Under the pieces are notes generated by a model. That model searched no databases. It saw only the letters and a list, made by a program, of their open reading frames with translations, and was not told where the DNA came from. Below are positions 40,025 to 48,715 of a stretch of 64,000 nt of DNA, in pieces. Each line of letters starts with the position of its first letter. Within the stretch, counting starts at the first letter, position 1. Position numbers and translations under genes: made by a program. Location of the stretch: contig NZ_JABBWV010000002.1 in assembly GCF_012999535.1 (NCBI RefSeq), positions 1 through 64,000 of the forward strand, written 5' to 3'. The stretch is from Microbispora sp. H11081. GTDB lineage: Bacteria > Actinomycetota > Actinomycetes > Streptosporangiales > Streptosporangiaceae.

Positions 40025-41632
40025 TCACCCGCCGTGCACCGGCTCGCCGTCGAGGAACGTCATGGCCACCTTGGTGGTCCAGATGTCCTTCGGGTCGAGG
40101 GCGAAGGGGTCGCGGTCGAGGACGACGAGGTCGGCCGGGCGGCCCGCCTCGATGACGCCGGCGGGGGAGCGGTTGATCCAGGCCGATCCCTCGGTGTAGG
40201 CGGTCATGATGGTCCGCAGGTCGAGGCTCTGCTCGGGCAGGAACGGCGTCTGCGCGGTGGGGTACGTCGCGTGGACCGAGCTGCCCGGCTCGGTGCGGTT
40301 GACCGCCACGTGCATCGCCTCCAGCGGGTTCGCCGAGGAGACCGGCCAGTCGGAGCCCCCGGCGAGGCGGGTGCCGTGCCGTACGAGCCCGGCGAAGGGG
40401 TACTGCCAGGAGGCGCGCTCCTCGCCCAGGTAGGGGATGCACAGCTCGTCCATCTGCAGGTGGTGGGTGGCCCACAGCGCCTGGAGGTTGGCCGTGACGC
40501 CCAGCTCGGCGAAGCGCGGCACGTCCTGCGGCGTGATGATCTGCACGTGCGCGATGTGGTGGCGGTTGGCGGGGTCGGTGCCGGTCAGCGCGTCGAGCGC
40601 CTCGCGTACCGCCCGCTCGCCGATGGCGTGGAAGTGCACCTGGAAGCCCTGGCGGTCGAGCTCCTTGACGTACCCGCCGAGCAGCGCCGGGTCGACGTAC
40701 GACAGGCCGGTGCCGCCGCAGCGGCAGTAGGGCTCGATGACGGCGGCGGTGAAGTTCTCCGGGATGCCGTCCTGCATGATCTTCACCGACGTCGCCCGGA
40801 AGCGGTCCAGGCCCTTGGCCAGCGCGCGCCGCTCGACCAGCTCCGGGATCTGCTCGGCGCCGCGGGTGCGGTCCCACCACAGGGCGCCGACCACCCGCGC
40901 CTTCAGCCGCCCGGAGGAGGCCGCGGCCAGGTAGGCGGGAAGCTGGTCGTCCGACCCCGCGTACGAGCCGACGATGGCGTCCTGCCAGCCGGTGACGCCG
41001 AGCGAGAACAGGTGGGCCTGCGCGTCCATCAGGGCGGCTTCGACGTCGGCGGGGGCCGGGCGCGGGGTGAGCAGGCCGACGAGGTCCATCGCGCCCTCGT
41101 GCAGCACGCCGCTCGGTGTGCCGTCGGGGTCGCGCTCGATGCGGCCGTCGGCGGGGTCGGGAGTGTCCTTCGTGATCCCGGCTATCTCCAAGGCCCGCGT
41201 GTTGACCCAGGCGGCGTGGTGGTCGCGCTGCACGAAGTACGCGGGGCGGTCGAGGAAGTCGAGCTGGGACCGGTGGGGGAGGCCGCCGGGGAAGGCCGAC
41301 ATGTCCCAGCCGCCGCCGTCGATCCACTCCCTGCCCGGATGCCGCGCCGCGTAGCCGGCGATCATCGTGGTGTAGGCGTCGAGGCCGTACACCTCGGACA
41401 GGTCGCACTTGGCCCGCTCCAGCCCGGCCTGCACGGGGTGAATGTGGGCGTCGGTGAACCCCGGCGTCAGCAGGCCGCCGGCGAGGTCCACCGGCTCGGC
41501 GGCCGGCGCGAGCCGTACGAGGTCGGCCTCGGCGCCGACGGCGGCGATGACGCCGTCGCGGACGAGGACCGCCTCGGCGAAACCGTCCCGGGTGAAGGCG
41601 CGGCCGCCGCGGAACAGGAGGGTGGAGCTCAC
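40025..41632 (-). CDS. Amidohydrolase family 3 protein (YtcJ-like)
   Basis: 535 aa. Metal ligands are visible in FTDAHIHPVQ (HxH), VHFHAIGERAV, HIAHVQIITP and the Asp in GGSDWPVSSANPLEA. Family 3 enzymes hydrolyse C-N bonds of cyclic or N-acyl compounds; the substrate is not predictable. There is no signal peptide. GTG 41632 has AGAAGG ten bases upstream; the frame extends further but the extra N-terminus lacks homology-like features. A FAD oxidoreductase gene lies upstream on the same strand. Confidence 0.88.
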   Translation of the reverse strand: MSSTLLFRGGRAFTRDGFAEAVLVRDGVIAAVGAEADLVRLAPAAEPVDLAGGLLTPGFTDAHIHPVQAGLERAKCDLSEVYGLDAYTTMIAGYAARHPGREWIDGGGWDMSAFPGGLPHRSQLDFLDRPAYFVQRDHHAAWVNTRALEIAGITKDTPDPADGRIERDPDGTPSGVLHEGAMDLVGLLTPRPAPADVEAALMDAQAHLFSLGVTGWQDAIVGSYAGSDDQLPAYLAAASSGRLKARVVGALWWDRTRGAEQIPELVERRALAKGLDRFRATSVKIMQDGIPENFTAAVIEPYCRCGGTGLSYVDPALLGGYVKELDRQGFQVHFHAIGERAVREALDALTGTDPANRHHIAHVQIITPQDVPRFAELGVTANLQALWATHHLQMDELCIPYLGEERASWQYPFAGLVRHGTRLAGGSDWPVSSANPLEAMHVAVNRTEPGSSVHATYPTAQTPFLPEQSLDLRTIMTAYTEGSAWINRSPAGVIEAGRPADLVVLDRDPFALDPKDIWTTKVAMTFLDGEPVHGG

Positions 41633-41731
41633 GGGTGTGGTGCCTTCTTTCTGGTGAATGGCGTTTCTGATGAAACGTACGGCGAGTGCGAGATCACGGA
41701 AACGATACGCCCAGGTGGGGCGGGGTACAGG

Positions 41732-41749
41732 GCATGATCGTGCATGATC
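41732..41749. repeat. GCATGATC direct repeats with TGATC/GATCA symmetry
   Basis: GCATGATC occurs at 41732-41739 and 41742-41749, ten bases apart, one helical turn. The second copy also completes an inverted TGATC...GATCA. It lies about 100 bases upstream of the amidohydrolase start, where an operator might be. Low confidence. Confidence 0.35.
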
Positions 41750-41824
41750 ACGAAGGCTTCCGTGCCTGGTCGGCGGGGATGCGTGCGACAAACTGCAAGA
41801 TCACGGCGGGGGTGTGGGGTGGGG

Positions 41825-43222
41825 TTAGTGGCCGGTGATTTTGTCGGCGAATCTGGCCAGTACGGACGTCCTGGTCATGCCATTGCTCTCCCGGGCGTCG
41901 GCCATGCGGTAGAGACGGTACATCGAGTGGACGCCGAGCCAGCGCAGCGGCTCGGGCTCCCAGGCGCGCACGCGCCGGTCCACCCATGGCATGCGGGTCA
42001 GTTCGGTGTCGCGCCGCAGCACGAGGTCGCGCAGCGTGCGCCCGGCGAGGTTGGTGGTGGTCACACCGTGGCCCGTGTAGCCGCCCGCCCAGCCGAGGCC
42101 GGTCGCCTGGTCCACGTGGACGGCGGAGCACCAGTCGCGCGGCACGCCGAGCACCCCCGACCAGGCATGCTCCACCCGTGACCCCGCGACGGCGGGGAAG
42201 AACGCGACCAGCAGGTCCCACAGGGCGTCGACGGTCCGGGGGTGCGTGCGGCCCCGCTCGTCGATCCTCGACCCGTACAGGTACGGCCTGCCGCGGCCGC
42301 CGAAGGCGATGCGGTCGTCGGCCGTCCGCTGGGCGTATATGTAGTAGTGCGCCATGTCGCCGAGCAGTTCGCGGCCCTGCCAGCCGATCTCCGCCCAGAC
42401 CCGCTCGGGCAGCGGCGCGGTGACGATCAGGGAACTGTTCATCGGCAGCCAGTCGCGCCGGTGGCCGGCGATGGTCGCGGTGAACCCCTCGGTGCAGCGC
42501 AGCACGTGGTCCGCCCGCACCGTCCCGTACGGCGTGACCGCCCGGCCGGGGGAGATCTCGGTCACGGGCGTCCGCTCGTAGATCTCGACGCCGAGGTCGC
42601 GCACGGCACGGGCGAGACCGAGGACGAGCTTGGCCGGCTGGATCCTGGCGCAGTGCGGGCTCCAGGTGGCCGCCGTCGCGCCCGCCACCCGCAGCCGGTC
42701 GTTCGTCTCGCCTGGGGTCAGCAGCCGGACGTCGTCGCGGTCCCAGCCCCACTCGCGCTGCGCCGTCAGTTCCTCGCGCAACCGCAGCGTCTGCGCCGGG
42801 CCGCGGGCGACCGTGAGCAGGCCGCTCTTGACCACGTCGGCGTCGATGCCCTCCTCACGAGTGACGCGGATGACCTCGTCGACGGTCTCGAACATCGCGC
42901 GCTGCAGCCGCCGGGCCGCGTCCCTGCCGTGGGTCTTCGCGTACCGGCCGGGCGAGCCGGCCAGCGCGCCGGTCAGCCAGCCGCCGTTGCGTCCCGACGC
43001 GCCGAACCCGGCGAACTCCTTCTCCAGCACGACGATCCGCAGTGACGGGTCGGCCTTCTTCAGGTAGTAGGCGGTCCACAGCCCGGTGTAGCCCGCGCCG
43101 ACCACGGCCACGTCGGCCCGCAGGTCGCCGCCCAGCGGCTCTCCCGGCTCCGGGACGCCGGGCGACCGATACCAGAAGGACACCTCACCGTTGACGAAGC
43201 CGGGGGACAGGGGAGCGGTCAT
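41825..43222 (-). CDS. FAD-dependent oxidoreductase, DAO/PuuB-like
   Basis: 465 aa. FAD-binding GxGxxG in VAVVGAGYTGLWTAYYL (about 37-53), glycine-rich GFGASGRNGGWL, and C-terminal GLGWAGGYTGHGVTTTN, the usual DAO closing motif. It resembles gamma-glutamylputrescine and other N-methyl/amine oxidases, which give an aldehyde, amine and H2O2. It is probably co-oriented with the amidohydrolase for use of an amine compound, though the 192-base gap allows separate control. ATG 43222 has AGGAT upstream. Confidence 0.86.
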   Translation of the reverse strand: MTAPLSPGFVNGEVSFWYRSPGVPEPGEPLGGDLRADVAVVGAGYTGLWTAYYLKKADPSLRIVVLEKEFAGFGASGRNGGWLTGALAGSPGRYAKTHGRDAARRLQRAMFETVDEVIRVTREEGIDADVVKSGLLTVARGPAQTLRLREELTAQREWGWDRDDVRLLTPGETNDRLRVAGATAATWSPHCARIQPAKLVLGLARAVRDLGVEIYERTPVTEISPGRAVTPYGTVRADHVLRCTEGFTATIAGHRRDWLPMNSSLIVTAPLPERVWAEIGWQGRELLGDMAHYYIYAQRTADDRIAFGGRGRPYLYGSRIDERGRTHPRTVDALWDLLVAFFPAVAGSRVEHAWSGVLGVPRDWCSAVHVDQATGLGWAGGYTGHGVTTTNLAGRTLRDLVLRRDTELTRMPWVDRRVRAWEPEPLRWLGVHSMYRLYRMADARESNGMTRTSVLARFADKITGH

Positions 43223-43418
43223 GGCGCATATCCTGCTCTATCCGTGCTTATCCCGCCATTCGGCGACGGATGTCGTGGGGATCCGGTGGAACTCATGCGG
43301 ATAACCGTAGACGTAACGTCGCGTACCCACAGGAAACGACTGGCTCACCGCTGTGTAGCAAACGCGTAACAGCGTTCCGCCACCCTGGGTACCAGCGCGA
43401 CGGAGGGAGCGGGTACCG

Positions 43419-44495
43419 ATGGGGTTCTTCCGGATTCGTACGACCGTGGACGAGCGGCCTGGACGGCTGGCGTCGCTGGCGACGGCTTTGGCCGACAGGG
43501 GCGGCAACATCCTGGGTCTCTCGGTGCAGCCGGACACGGACGGCACGGTCGACGAGTTCGTCACCGACATCCCCGCCTCCCCCGAGGCCGTGCGCGAGGC
43601 GCTGGAGGCGGCCGGTGGGAGACGCGTGCGGATCGTCCCCGCCACGGCGCACGAGCTGACCGACGAGCCGACGCGGACGCTGCTGCTGGCCGCGCGGCTG
43701 CGCTCGGCGCCCTGGCGTCTGCCGGAGATCCTGGGCGAACTGCTGCGCGCCGACGACGCCCGCTGGGTGTACGGCGCGACCGCCGTGCGCCCGCGGCACG
43801 AGGGCGGAGACCAGGACGAGGCGGACGCGGTGGAGCTGCCCGACCCGACTCTGCTGCTGGTGCCGGTGGCGCCGCGGCGGTCGATCAGGCTGCGCCGCTC
43901 GGGGCTGCCGTTCACTCTGACCGAGGCGGCCCGCGCCGCCGCGATGGTGAGGCTGGCGCAGCCGCCGGCCGAGCCGACCGCGGCCGAGGGGCCGGCGCGG
44001 CTCGCCGACGGCGCGGAGGTGCAGGTCAAGCCGTTGACCGCGCTGTATCGCGAGGCGCTGCGCGACCTGCACGAGCGCTGCTCGCCCGAGACGCGCAGGT
44101 TCCGCTACTTCACCGCCAACCCGACCCTGCCGCCCCGCCTGTTCGACCGGCTGTGCGACCGCACCCGCGGGCAGTCGCTGGTCGCCGGGCACGACGGCCA
44201 GGTCGTCGCGCTCGCCTCGCTGATGTTCACCCCCGACCCCGGCATCGCGGAGATCGCCTTCCTGGTGGAGGACCGCTGGCAGGGCAGGGGGCTCGGCACC
44301 CACCTGGCCCGCATGCTCCTCGCCCAGGCGAGGGATCTCGGCTTCGCCGAGGTGCGGGCGACCCTCCTGCAGGACAACACGCGCATGCGCAGGCTTCTCG
44401 GCTCCCTCGGCGCGACGCTCTCCCCCACCGATGATCCCGGTGTGATGGAGGCGCGTCTCGCCGTGGGCGTGATGGCGACGGCATCCCCGAGCTGA
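43419..44495 (+). CDS. ACT domain-GNAT acetyltransferase fusion
   Basis: 358 aa. Residues 2-75 form an ACT domain (FRIRTTVDERPGRLASLATAL) that binds amino acids in regulated enzymes. A linker region follows, and about 200-345 is a GNAT domain with the acetyl-CoA loop in WQGRGLGTHLARMLL. Actinobacterial ACT-GNAT proteins are known protein lysine acetyltransferases switched by amino acids, for example acting on acetyl-CoA synthetase. The effector here is unknown. ATG 43419 follows GGAGGGAG. It is divergent from the FAD oxidoreductase. Confidence 0.86.
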   Translation: MGFFRIRTTVDERPGRLASLATALADRGGNILGLSVQPDTDGTVDEFVTDIPASPEAVREALEAAGGRRVRIVPATAHELTDEPTRTLLLAARLRSAPWRLPEILGELLRADDARWVYGATAVRPRHEGGDQDEADAVELPDPTLLLVPVAPRRSIRLRRSGLPFTLTEAARAAAMVRLAQPPAEPTAAEGPARLADGAEVQVKPLTALYREALRDLHERCSPETRRFRYFTANPTLPPRLFDRLCDRTRGQSLVAGHDGQVVALASLMFTPDPGIAEIAFLVEDRWQGRGLGTHLARMLLAQARDLGFAEVRATLLQDNTRMRRLLGSLGATLSPTDDPGVMEARLAVGVMATASPS

Positions 44496-44513
44496 CGCCG
44501 TCACGGGTGGTCC

Positions 44514-44549
44514 TCCTGGTCCGGTGTAGCTCAGGGCACCGGACCAGGA
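44514..44549. terminator. Perfect 13-bp hairpin between convergent genes
   Basis: TCCTGGTCCGGTG (44514-44526) and CACCGGACCAGGA (44537-44549) pair perfectly around a 10-base loop, between the ACT-GNAT gene and the Lrp gene. Confidence 0.85.
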
Positions 44550-44597
44550 CGGGCCCACCGCGTCGTCACCGCCGGCGTTCACCATCATCGACGGCGT

Positions 44598-45059
44598 TCA
44601 CCGTGCGGGGCCGAGCACCGGGCGGCTGTCGACGATGTGTTTCATGACGAGAGTGGTCGTCAGGCGCTGGATGCCGGGAAGTGACGCGAGCCGGTCATCT
44701 TCCAGGCGTTGATAGGCGGCGAGGTCGGCGGTGAGGACACGCAGGAGGTAGTCGGGGTCGCCGAACAGGCGCTGCGCCTGCACGACCTCGGGAATCTCGG
44801 CGACGGCCTTCTCGAAGCCCAGCAGGGTCGCGCGGTCCTCCTGGAGCATCGTCACGAAGACGAGCGCGTGGAAGGGCAGGCCGACGGCTTCTGGGTCGAC
44901 GATCGCCCGATAGCCGCGGATGATCCCGCTGCGCTCCAGTTCGCGAAGCCGGCGGTGGCACGGCGACACGCTCAGCCCGACGCGTGCGGCGAGTTCGGTG
45001 ACGGTGAGCCGGCCGTCTTCCTGTAGCGCGGCAAGGATTTTCCGGTCGATGGCGTCCAC
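44598..45059 (-). CDS. Lrp/AsnC family transcriptional regulator
   Basis: 153 aa, single-unit Lrp. Helix-turn-helix at about 18-45 (TVTELAARVGLSVSPCHRR), then a ligand-sensing RAM domain with FVTMLQEDRATLLGFEKAV and GDPDYLLRVLTADL. Divergent from a LysE-type exporter gene, the classic arrangement in which an Lrp protein senses an amino acid and activates its export. GTG 45059 gives the standard VDAIDRKILAALQ start, though no strong ribosome binding site is visible. Confidence 0.92.
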   Translation of the reverse strand: MDAIDRKILAALQEDGRLTVTELAARVGLSVSPCHRRLRELERSGIIRGYRAIVDPEAVGLPFHALVFVTMLQEDRATLLGFEKAVAEIPEVVQAQRLFGDPDYLLRVLTADLAAYQRLEDDRLASLPGIQRLTTTLVMKHIVDSRPVLGPAR

Positions 45060-45168
45060 GGGGTGGATCTTTCTACGGACGCGCCGCCGCGGGCAAGAAG
45101 TTGGCACCATCTTCCGGACGTTCGCCGGTAGTTTCCTCGGCAGGATCCGTTCTCCGAGGAGAGACTCC

Positions 45169-45873
45169 ATGCCGATCGGCTCCGTCGCCGCCTTCTGGGG
45201 CGTCTCCCTGCTGCTCATCGTCGTGCCGGGCGCGGATTGGGCGTTCACGCTCGGCGCGGGGCTGCGCGGCTCCGTGGTGCCCGCCGTGGGCGGGCTCGTG
45301 CTCGGCTACGCGGGCATGACCGTCGTCGTCGCGGCGGGCGTCGGCGCCCTGGTCGCGGAGAACGCGGCCGCGCTCACCGCGCTGACCATCCTCGGCGGCG
45401 GCTACTTGGTGTGGCACGGCGTGCGGACGCTCGCCTCCCCGGTCGCGCCCGTCACCCCGGTCGCGCCCGTCACCCCGGCCGCCGGGGCGGCGCGGGCGCC
45501 GGCGAAAAGACCGGCGAAAAGACCGGCGAAAACACCCGAGAAAACACCCGCGAAGACGACGGCGAGCACGGCGTGGGCGACGTTCGCCCGAGGGGCCGGA
45601 GTCAGCGGGCTCAACCCCAAGGGCTTGATGATCTTCGTCGCGCTGCTCCCGCAGTTCACCGGCCCCGGCCGCGACTGGCCCCTGGCCGTCCAGATGGGCG
45701 CCCTGGGCCTGGTCTTCACGGTCACCTGCGCCGCCTTCTATCTCGCCCTGGGTTCGGTGGCGCGGACGATCCTGATTCCGCGCCCGGCGGCGGCACGGGC
45801 CGTGAACCGGCTGTCCGGCACCGGAATGGTCGTCGTCGGCGTCCTCCTGGTGATCGAGAGGATCGCCGGATGA
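45169..45873 (+). CDS. LysE/RhtB family amino acid exporter with PAKx-repeat loop
   Basis: 234 aa with about five or six transmembrane helices. VVPGADWAFTLGAGLRG and the NPKGLMIFVALLPQF block are family signatures. Between the third and fourth helices the cytosolic loop is enlarged by low-complexity sequence: two PVAPVT units then five four-residue units of the form PAKR/PAKT/PEKT. Substrate is probably an amino acid sensed by the divergent Lrp protein. ATG 45169 has GAGGAGAG upstream. Confidence 0.88.
   Translation: MPIGSVAAFWGVSLLLIVVPGADWAFTLGAGLRGSVVPAVGGLVLGYAGMTVVVAAGVGALVAENAAALTALTILGGGYLVWHGVRTLASPVAPVTPVAPVTPAAGAARAPAKRPAKRPAKTPEKTPAKTTASTAWATFARGAGVSGLNPKGLMIFVALLPQFTGPGRDWPLAVQMGALGLVFTVTCAAFYLALGSVARTILIPRPAAARAVNRLSGTGMVVVGVLLVIERIAG
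45441..45558 (+). repeat. Tandem repeats in the LysE loop (18-bp x2, 12-bp x5)
   Basis: Two exact 18-bp units (45441-45458, 45459-45476), then five 12-bp units (45499-45558), the first two identical and the rest diverged. All are in frame and give a Pro/Ala/Lys-rich, histone-H1-like segment. Confidence 0.88.
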
Positions 45874-45921
45874 CGTTCTTCGCCGGTGGAGTCCGGCGAG
45901 GAATTCAGGTACAGGTGGTCT

Positions 45922-46842
45922 GTGGACTTCGACGAGGCGGCCGACCGGCTCTACGGCATGGTGCCCGAGGAGTTCACCTCGGCCCGCGACGCGCTCGCCA
46001 AGGAGGCGAAGGCGGCCGGTGACGCCGCGCTGGCCAAACGGATCAAGGCGCTGCGCAAGCCCACGGTCGTGGCCTGGGCGGTCAACCGGACGGCCAGGGA
46101 CGACGGCGAGGACCTCGGCCGGCTGCTCCATCTCGGCCTGCGCCTGCGGGAGGCGTGGCGGGCCCAGGACGCCGACGCCCTGGCCGAGGCGGGCCGCGAA
46201 CGGACGCCGCTCATCAGCCGTCTCGTCCGGTCCGTACGCGCGGGGGCGGAGGCGGCCGGACATCCGCTGACCCCCGCGGCCGACCTGGAGATCGAGCGGA
46301 CCCTCGACGCCGCCGTGGTGGACGAGGAGGCCGCCGAGCAGGTGCGCAGGGGCCGGCTCACCCGCCCGCTGAGCCACAGCGGCTTCACCCCGGCCCCCGT
46401 CGTACGGCCGGTGCCGGAACCGGCCGGGAAGCCCGGGAAGGCCGCAGGGAGCGGAGAGAAGGCGGAGCCCGGGGCCGTGCGGCCGGGCAGAGACGGGGCC
46501 GGGGAAGGGGAACACCGCGCAGCGGAGCGCGACCGTCGCGTCAGGGAGGGGGAGACGGCTCTCGCCGAGGCGGAGAGGGCCGCCACGGAGGCGGAGCGGG
46601 ACCGCGCCCGCCGGGAGGCCGAGCGCGCCGACGCCGCACGCGAGCACGAGCGGCGCACGGCCAAGGTCGAGACGCTGACGGCCAAGCTGGCCAGGGCCAG
46701 GGCCAAGCTGGAGGCGGCGGCCGACCGGCTGGAGACCGCCCGCAGGGAGGAGACCGACGCCGGACGCGCCGCCCGTGCGGCCCGGCTGCGCGCCGAGGAG
46801 GCCCGTGCCGCCCTCGACGAGGCCCGATCAGGCCACGAATGA
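45922..46842 (+). CDS. Uncharacterised helical/coiled-coil protein
   Basis: 306 aa, not recognised as a named family. Residues 1 to about 155 form a helical domain (VDFDEAADRLYGMVPEEFTS, KPTVVAWAVNRTAR) typical of a hypothetical family common in actinobacteria. A Pro/Gly linker follows, then about 200-305 is a highly charged Ala/Glu/Arg coiled coil. No signal peptide. GTG 45922 is preferred for its AGGTGG at three bases, though GTG 45886 is in frame. Function unknown. Confidence 0.72.
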   Translation: MDFDEAADRLYGMVPEEFTSARDALAKEAKAAGDAALAKRIKALRKPTVVAWAVNRTARDDGEDLGRLLHLGLRLREAWRAQDADALAEAGRERTPLISRLVRSVRAGAEAAGHPLTPAADLEIERTLDAAVVDEEAAEQVRRGRLTRPLSHSGFTPAPVVRPVPEPAGKPGKAAGSGEKAEPGAVRPGRDGAGEGEHRAAERDRRVREGETALAEAERAATEAERDRARREAERADAAREHERRTAKVETLTAKLARARAKLEAAADRLETARREETDAGRAARAARLRAEEARAALDEARSGHE

Positions 46843-46864
46843 CGACACGGGAGGGGGAGAGTAT

Positions 46865-46893
46865 CGCCAGGGCGGCGGCTCGCCGCCCTGGCG
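46865..46893. terminator. Perfect 13-bp hairpin
   Basis: CGCCAGGGCGGCG and CGCCGCCCTGGCG around GCT, 22 bases after the coiled-coil gene. Confidence 0.8.
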
Positions 46894-46910
46894 TCCCACA
46901 AGCGGACACA

Positions 46911-46956
46911 AGCGGAACGGCCGGGCGGGGGAGTGCCCCGGCCCGGCCGTTCCGCT
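46911..46956. terminator. Perfect 16-bp hairpin downstream of pgl
   Basis: AGCGGAACGGCCGGGC (46911-46926) and GCCCGGCCGTTCCGCT (46941-46956) pair perfectly; the loop adds a GGGG/CCCC extension. It ends the tkt-to-pgl operon 10 bases past its last stop. Confidence 0.85.
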
Positions 46957-46966
46957 GTGATCTCCG

Positions 46967-47746
46967 TCAGGGGGAGGCGATCCGCCCCATCGACGGCGGG
47001 ATCTTGTGCGCGGCGGCGCGGTCGAGCAGGAACAGCGTCCGCTGCCGCCCGCGCGCACCGGCGGCCGGCACCTGGAACGGGCCGGCGTCGGACAGGGCCA
47101 TCCTGACCGCCTGCGCCTTGTCCTCGCCCCCGGCCACGATCCAGACCTCCGTGGCGGCCCGCAGCGCTGGGAACGTCAGCGACAGCCGGGTCGGCGGCGG
47201 CTTGGGCGAGCCGTGCACCGCCACCACCGAGCGCTCCTCCTCGTAGACCGCGGGCTTGTCCGGGAACAACGAGGCGACGTGCGCGTCCGGCCCCATGCCG
47301 AGCAGGAGCACGTCGAACGACGGCACAGGACCGTGGTCCTCGGGCCTGGCCGCCTTGGCCAGTTCCACCGCGTACGCCTCGGCGGCCTCCTCGGCGGTCA
47401 TGCCCGAGTCGGGGCCGGGCATCGGGTGGACCCGGGCCGGGTCCACGTCGACGTGGTCGAGCAGAGCCCGGCGGGCGCCGGTCTCGTTGCGCTCGGGATC
47501 GCCGGTCGGCAGGAACCGCTCGTCGCCCCACCAGATGTCGAGCGCCCGCCAGTCGATGGCGTCGCGCGCCGCCGTCCCCGCGAGGGCGGCGAGCGTCGCG
47601 ATGCCCACGGTGCCGCCGGTCAGCACCAGGTGCGCGGAACCCCGGGCCGCCTGGGTGTCCACCAGCCGCGTGATGAGGCGGGCGGCCACGGCCTGGGCGA
47701 GCACGTCGGCGTCCCGGTGGACGATGACGGTGGGGACGCCGCTCAC
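46967..47746 (-). CDS. pgl: 6-Phosphogluconolactonase
   Basis: 259 aa. It hydrolyses the lactone made by Zwf to 6-phosphogluconate. Motifs VLTGGTVGIATLAAL, IWWGDERFLPTGDPERN and LLLGMGPDAHVASLFPDKPA are those of the DevB/Pgl family. GTG 47746 overlaps the opcA stop by GTGA, so it is coupled to opcA as last gene of the operon. Confidence 0.96.
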   Translation of the reverse strand: MSGVPTVIVHRDADVLAQAVAARLITRLVDTQAARGSAHLVLTGGTVGIATLAALAGTAARDAIDWRALDIWWGDERFLPTGDPERNETGARRALLDHVDVDPARVHPMPGPDSGMTAEEAAEAYAVELAKAARPEDHGPVPSFDVLLLGMGPDAHVASLFPDKPAVYEEERSVVAVHGSPKPPPTRLSLTFPALRAATEVWIVAGGEDKAQAVRMALSDAGPFQVPAAGARGRQRTLFLLDRAAAHKIPPSMGRIASP

Positions 47747-48666
47747 ACCCCTCCCCGCCCCTTCATCTCCGCCAGGCGGCGGATCGCGGCGGCGTAGATG
47801 TCGTCGGGGTCCAGCCTGCGCAGTTCCTCGGCCAGCAACTCCGAGGTCGGCCTGCGGGCCAGCGCGACCCGCCGGTCGGGGTTGCCGGGGCGCGACAGCG
47901 TGGCGAGCCGCGCGTCGCCCCTGCTCACCGTCAGCTCGCCGCCGTCCTCCATGGACAGCCGAACGCCCGTCAGGCCGGGGCCCGCGGATTCCGTGACCCG
48001 GATCGGCACCTCCAGCCGGTCGCACAGCCAGGCGGCCAGCAGCGGCGCGCTGGGGTTGCCCGCAGCGGCCTCCACCTCGCCTCCGGTGACCTTCCCCATC
48101 GGCTGGTCGAAGGCGGCGGCCAGCAGGCTGCGCCACGGCGTGAGCCGGGTCCAGGCCAGGTCCGTGTCGCCGGGGACGTAGTGGTCGGCGCGGCCGGCGA
48201 TGGCCGACACGCCGTCCCGCGCGGCCCTGGCGTCGGTGATACGGCGGCTGCCGAGGTGCCCTATGGCGTTCTTGGCGGGGAGGTCCGGGCAGTCGCCCGG
48301 CCACCACACCACCACCGGCGTGTCGGTGAGCAGCAGCGGGGTGATCACCGAGTCGGCGTGCTCGGTCAGCTCGCCGTACAGGCGCAGCAGCACGACCTCG
48401 CCCGGCGCCGACTCGCCGACGCGGATCTCCGCGTCGAGCCGGTTGGGCTCGGCCGGGTCGCGGCTGATCACCATGAGGATGCGCGAGGGATGCTCGCGCG
48501 CCGCGTCGGTGGCCGCGCGCAGCGCGTCGTACTGCCCCGCCTCGTCCACCACGACGACGAGCGTCAGGACCATGCCCACGGCGGGCGCGCCTATCTGGTG
48601 CCGCAGGCGGGTGAGCGTCGAAGAGATCTTCGACGCGGTCGTGTCGGTCAGGTTGAAGGTCGTCAC
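47743..48666 (-). CDS. opcA: Glucose-6-phosphate dehydrogenase assembly protein OpcA
   Basis: 307 aa. OpcA is found in actinobacteria and cyanobacteria and is needed for active G6PD. The sequence TDTTASKISSTLTRLRHQ at the N-terminus and VVWWPGDCPDLPAKNAIGHL in the middle are typical. GTG 48666 is used. It lies 49 bases after zwf and is coupled to pgl, so zwf, its assembly factor and the next pathway enzyme are made together. Confidence 0.95.
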   Translation of the reverse strand: MTTFNLTDTTASKISSTLTRLRHQIGAPAVGMVLTLVVVVDEAGQYDALRAATDAAREHPSRILMVISRDPAEPNRLDAEIRVGESAPGEVVLLRLYGELTEHADSVITPLLLTDTPVVVWWPGDCPDLPAKNAIGHLGSRRITDARAARDGVSAIAGRADHYVPGDTDLAWTRLTPWRSLLAAAFDQPMGKVTGGEVEAAAGNPSAPLLAAWLCDRLEVPIRVTESAGPGLTGVRLSMEDGGELTVSRGDARLATLSRPGNPDRRVALARRPTSELLAEELRRLDPDDIYAAAIRRLAEMKGRGGV

Positions 48667-48715
48667 ACCGCTCTCCGCTCGATCCGCCCCGGTCGCGCCC
48701 CGCGGGAGGCCGCGC

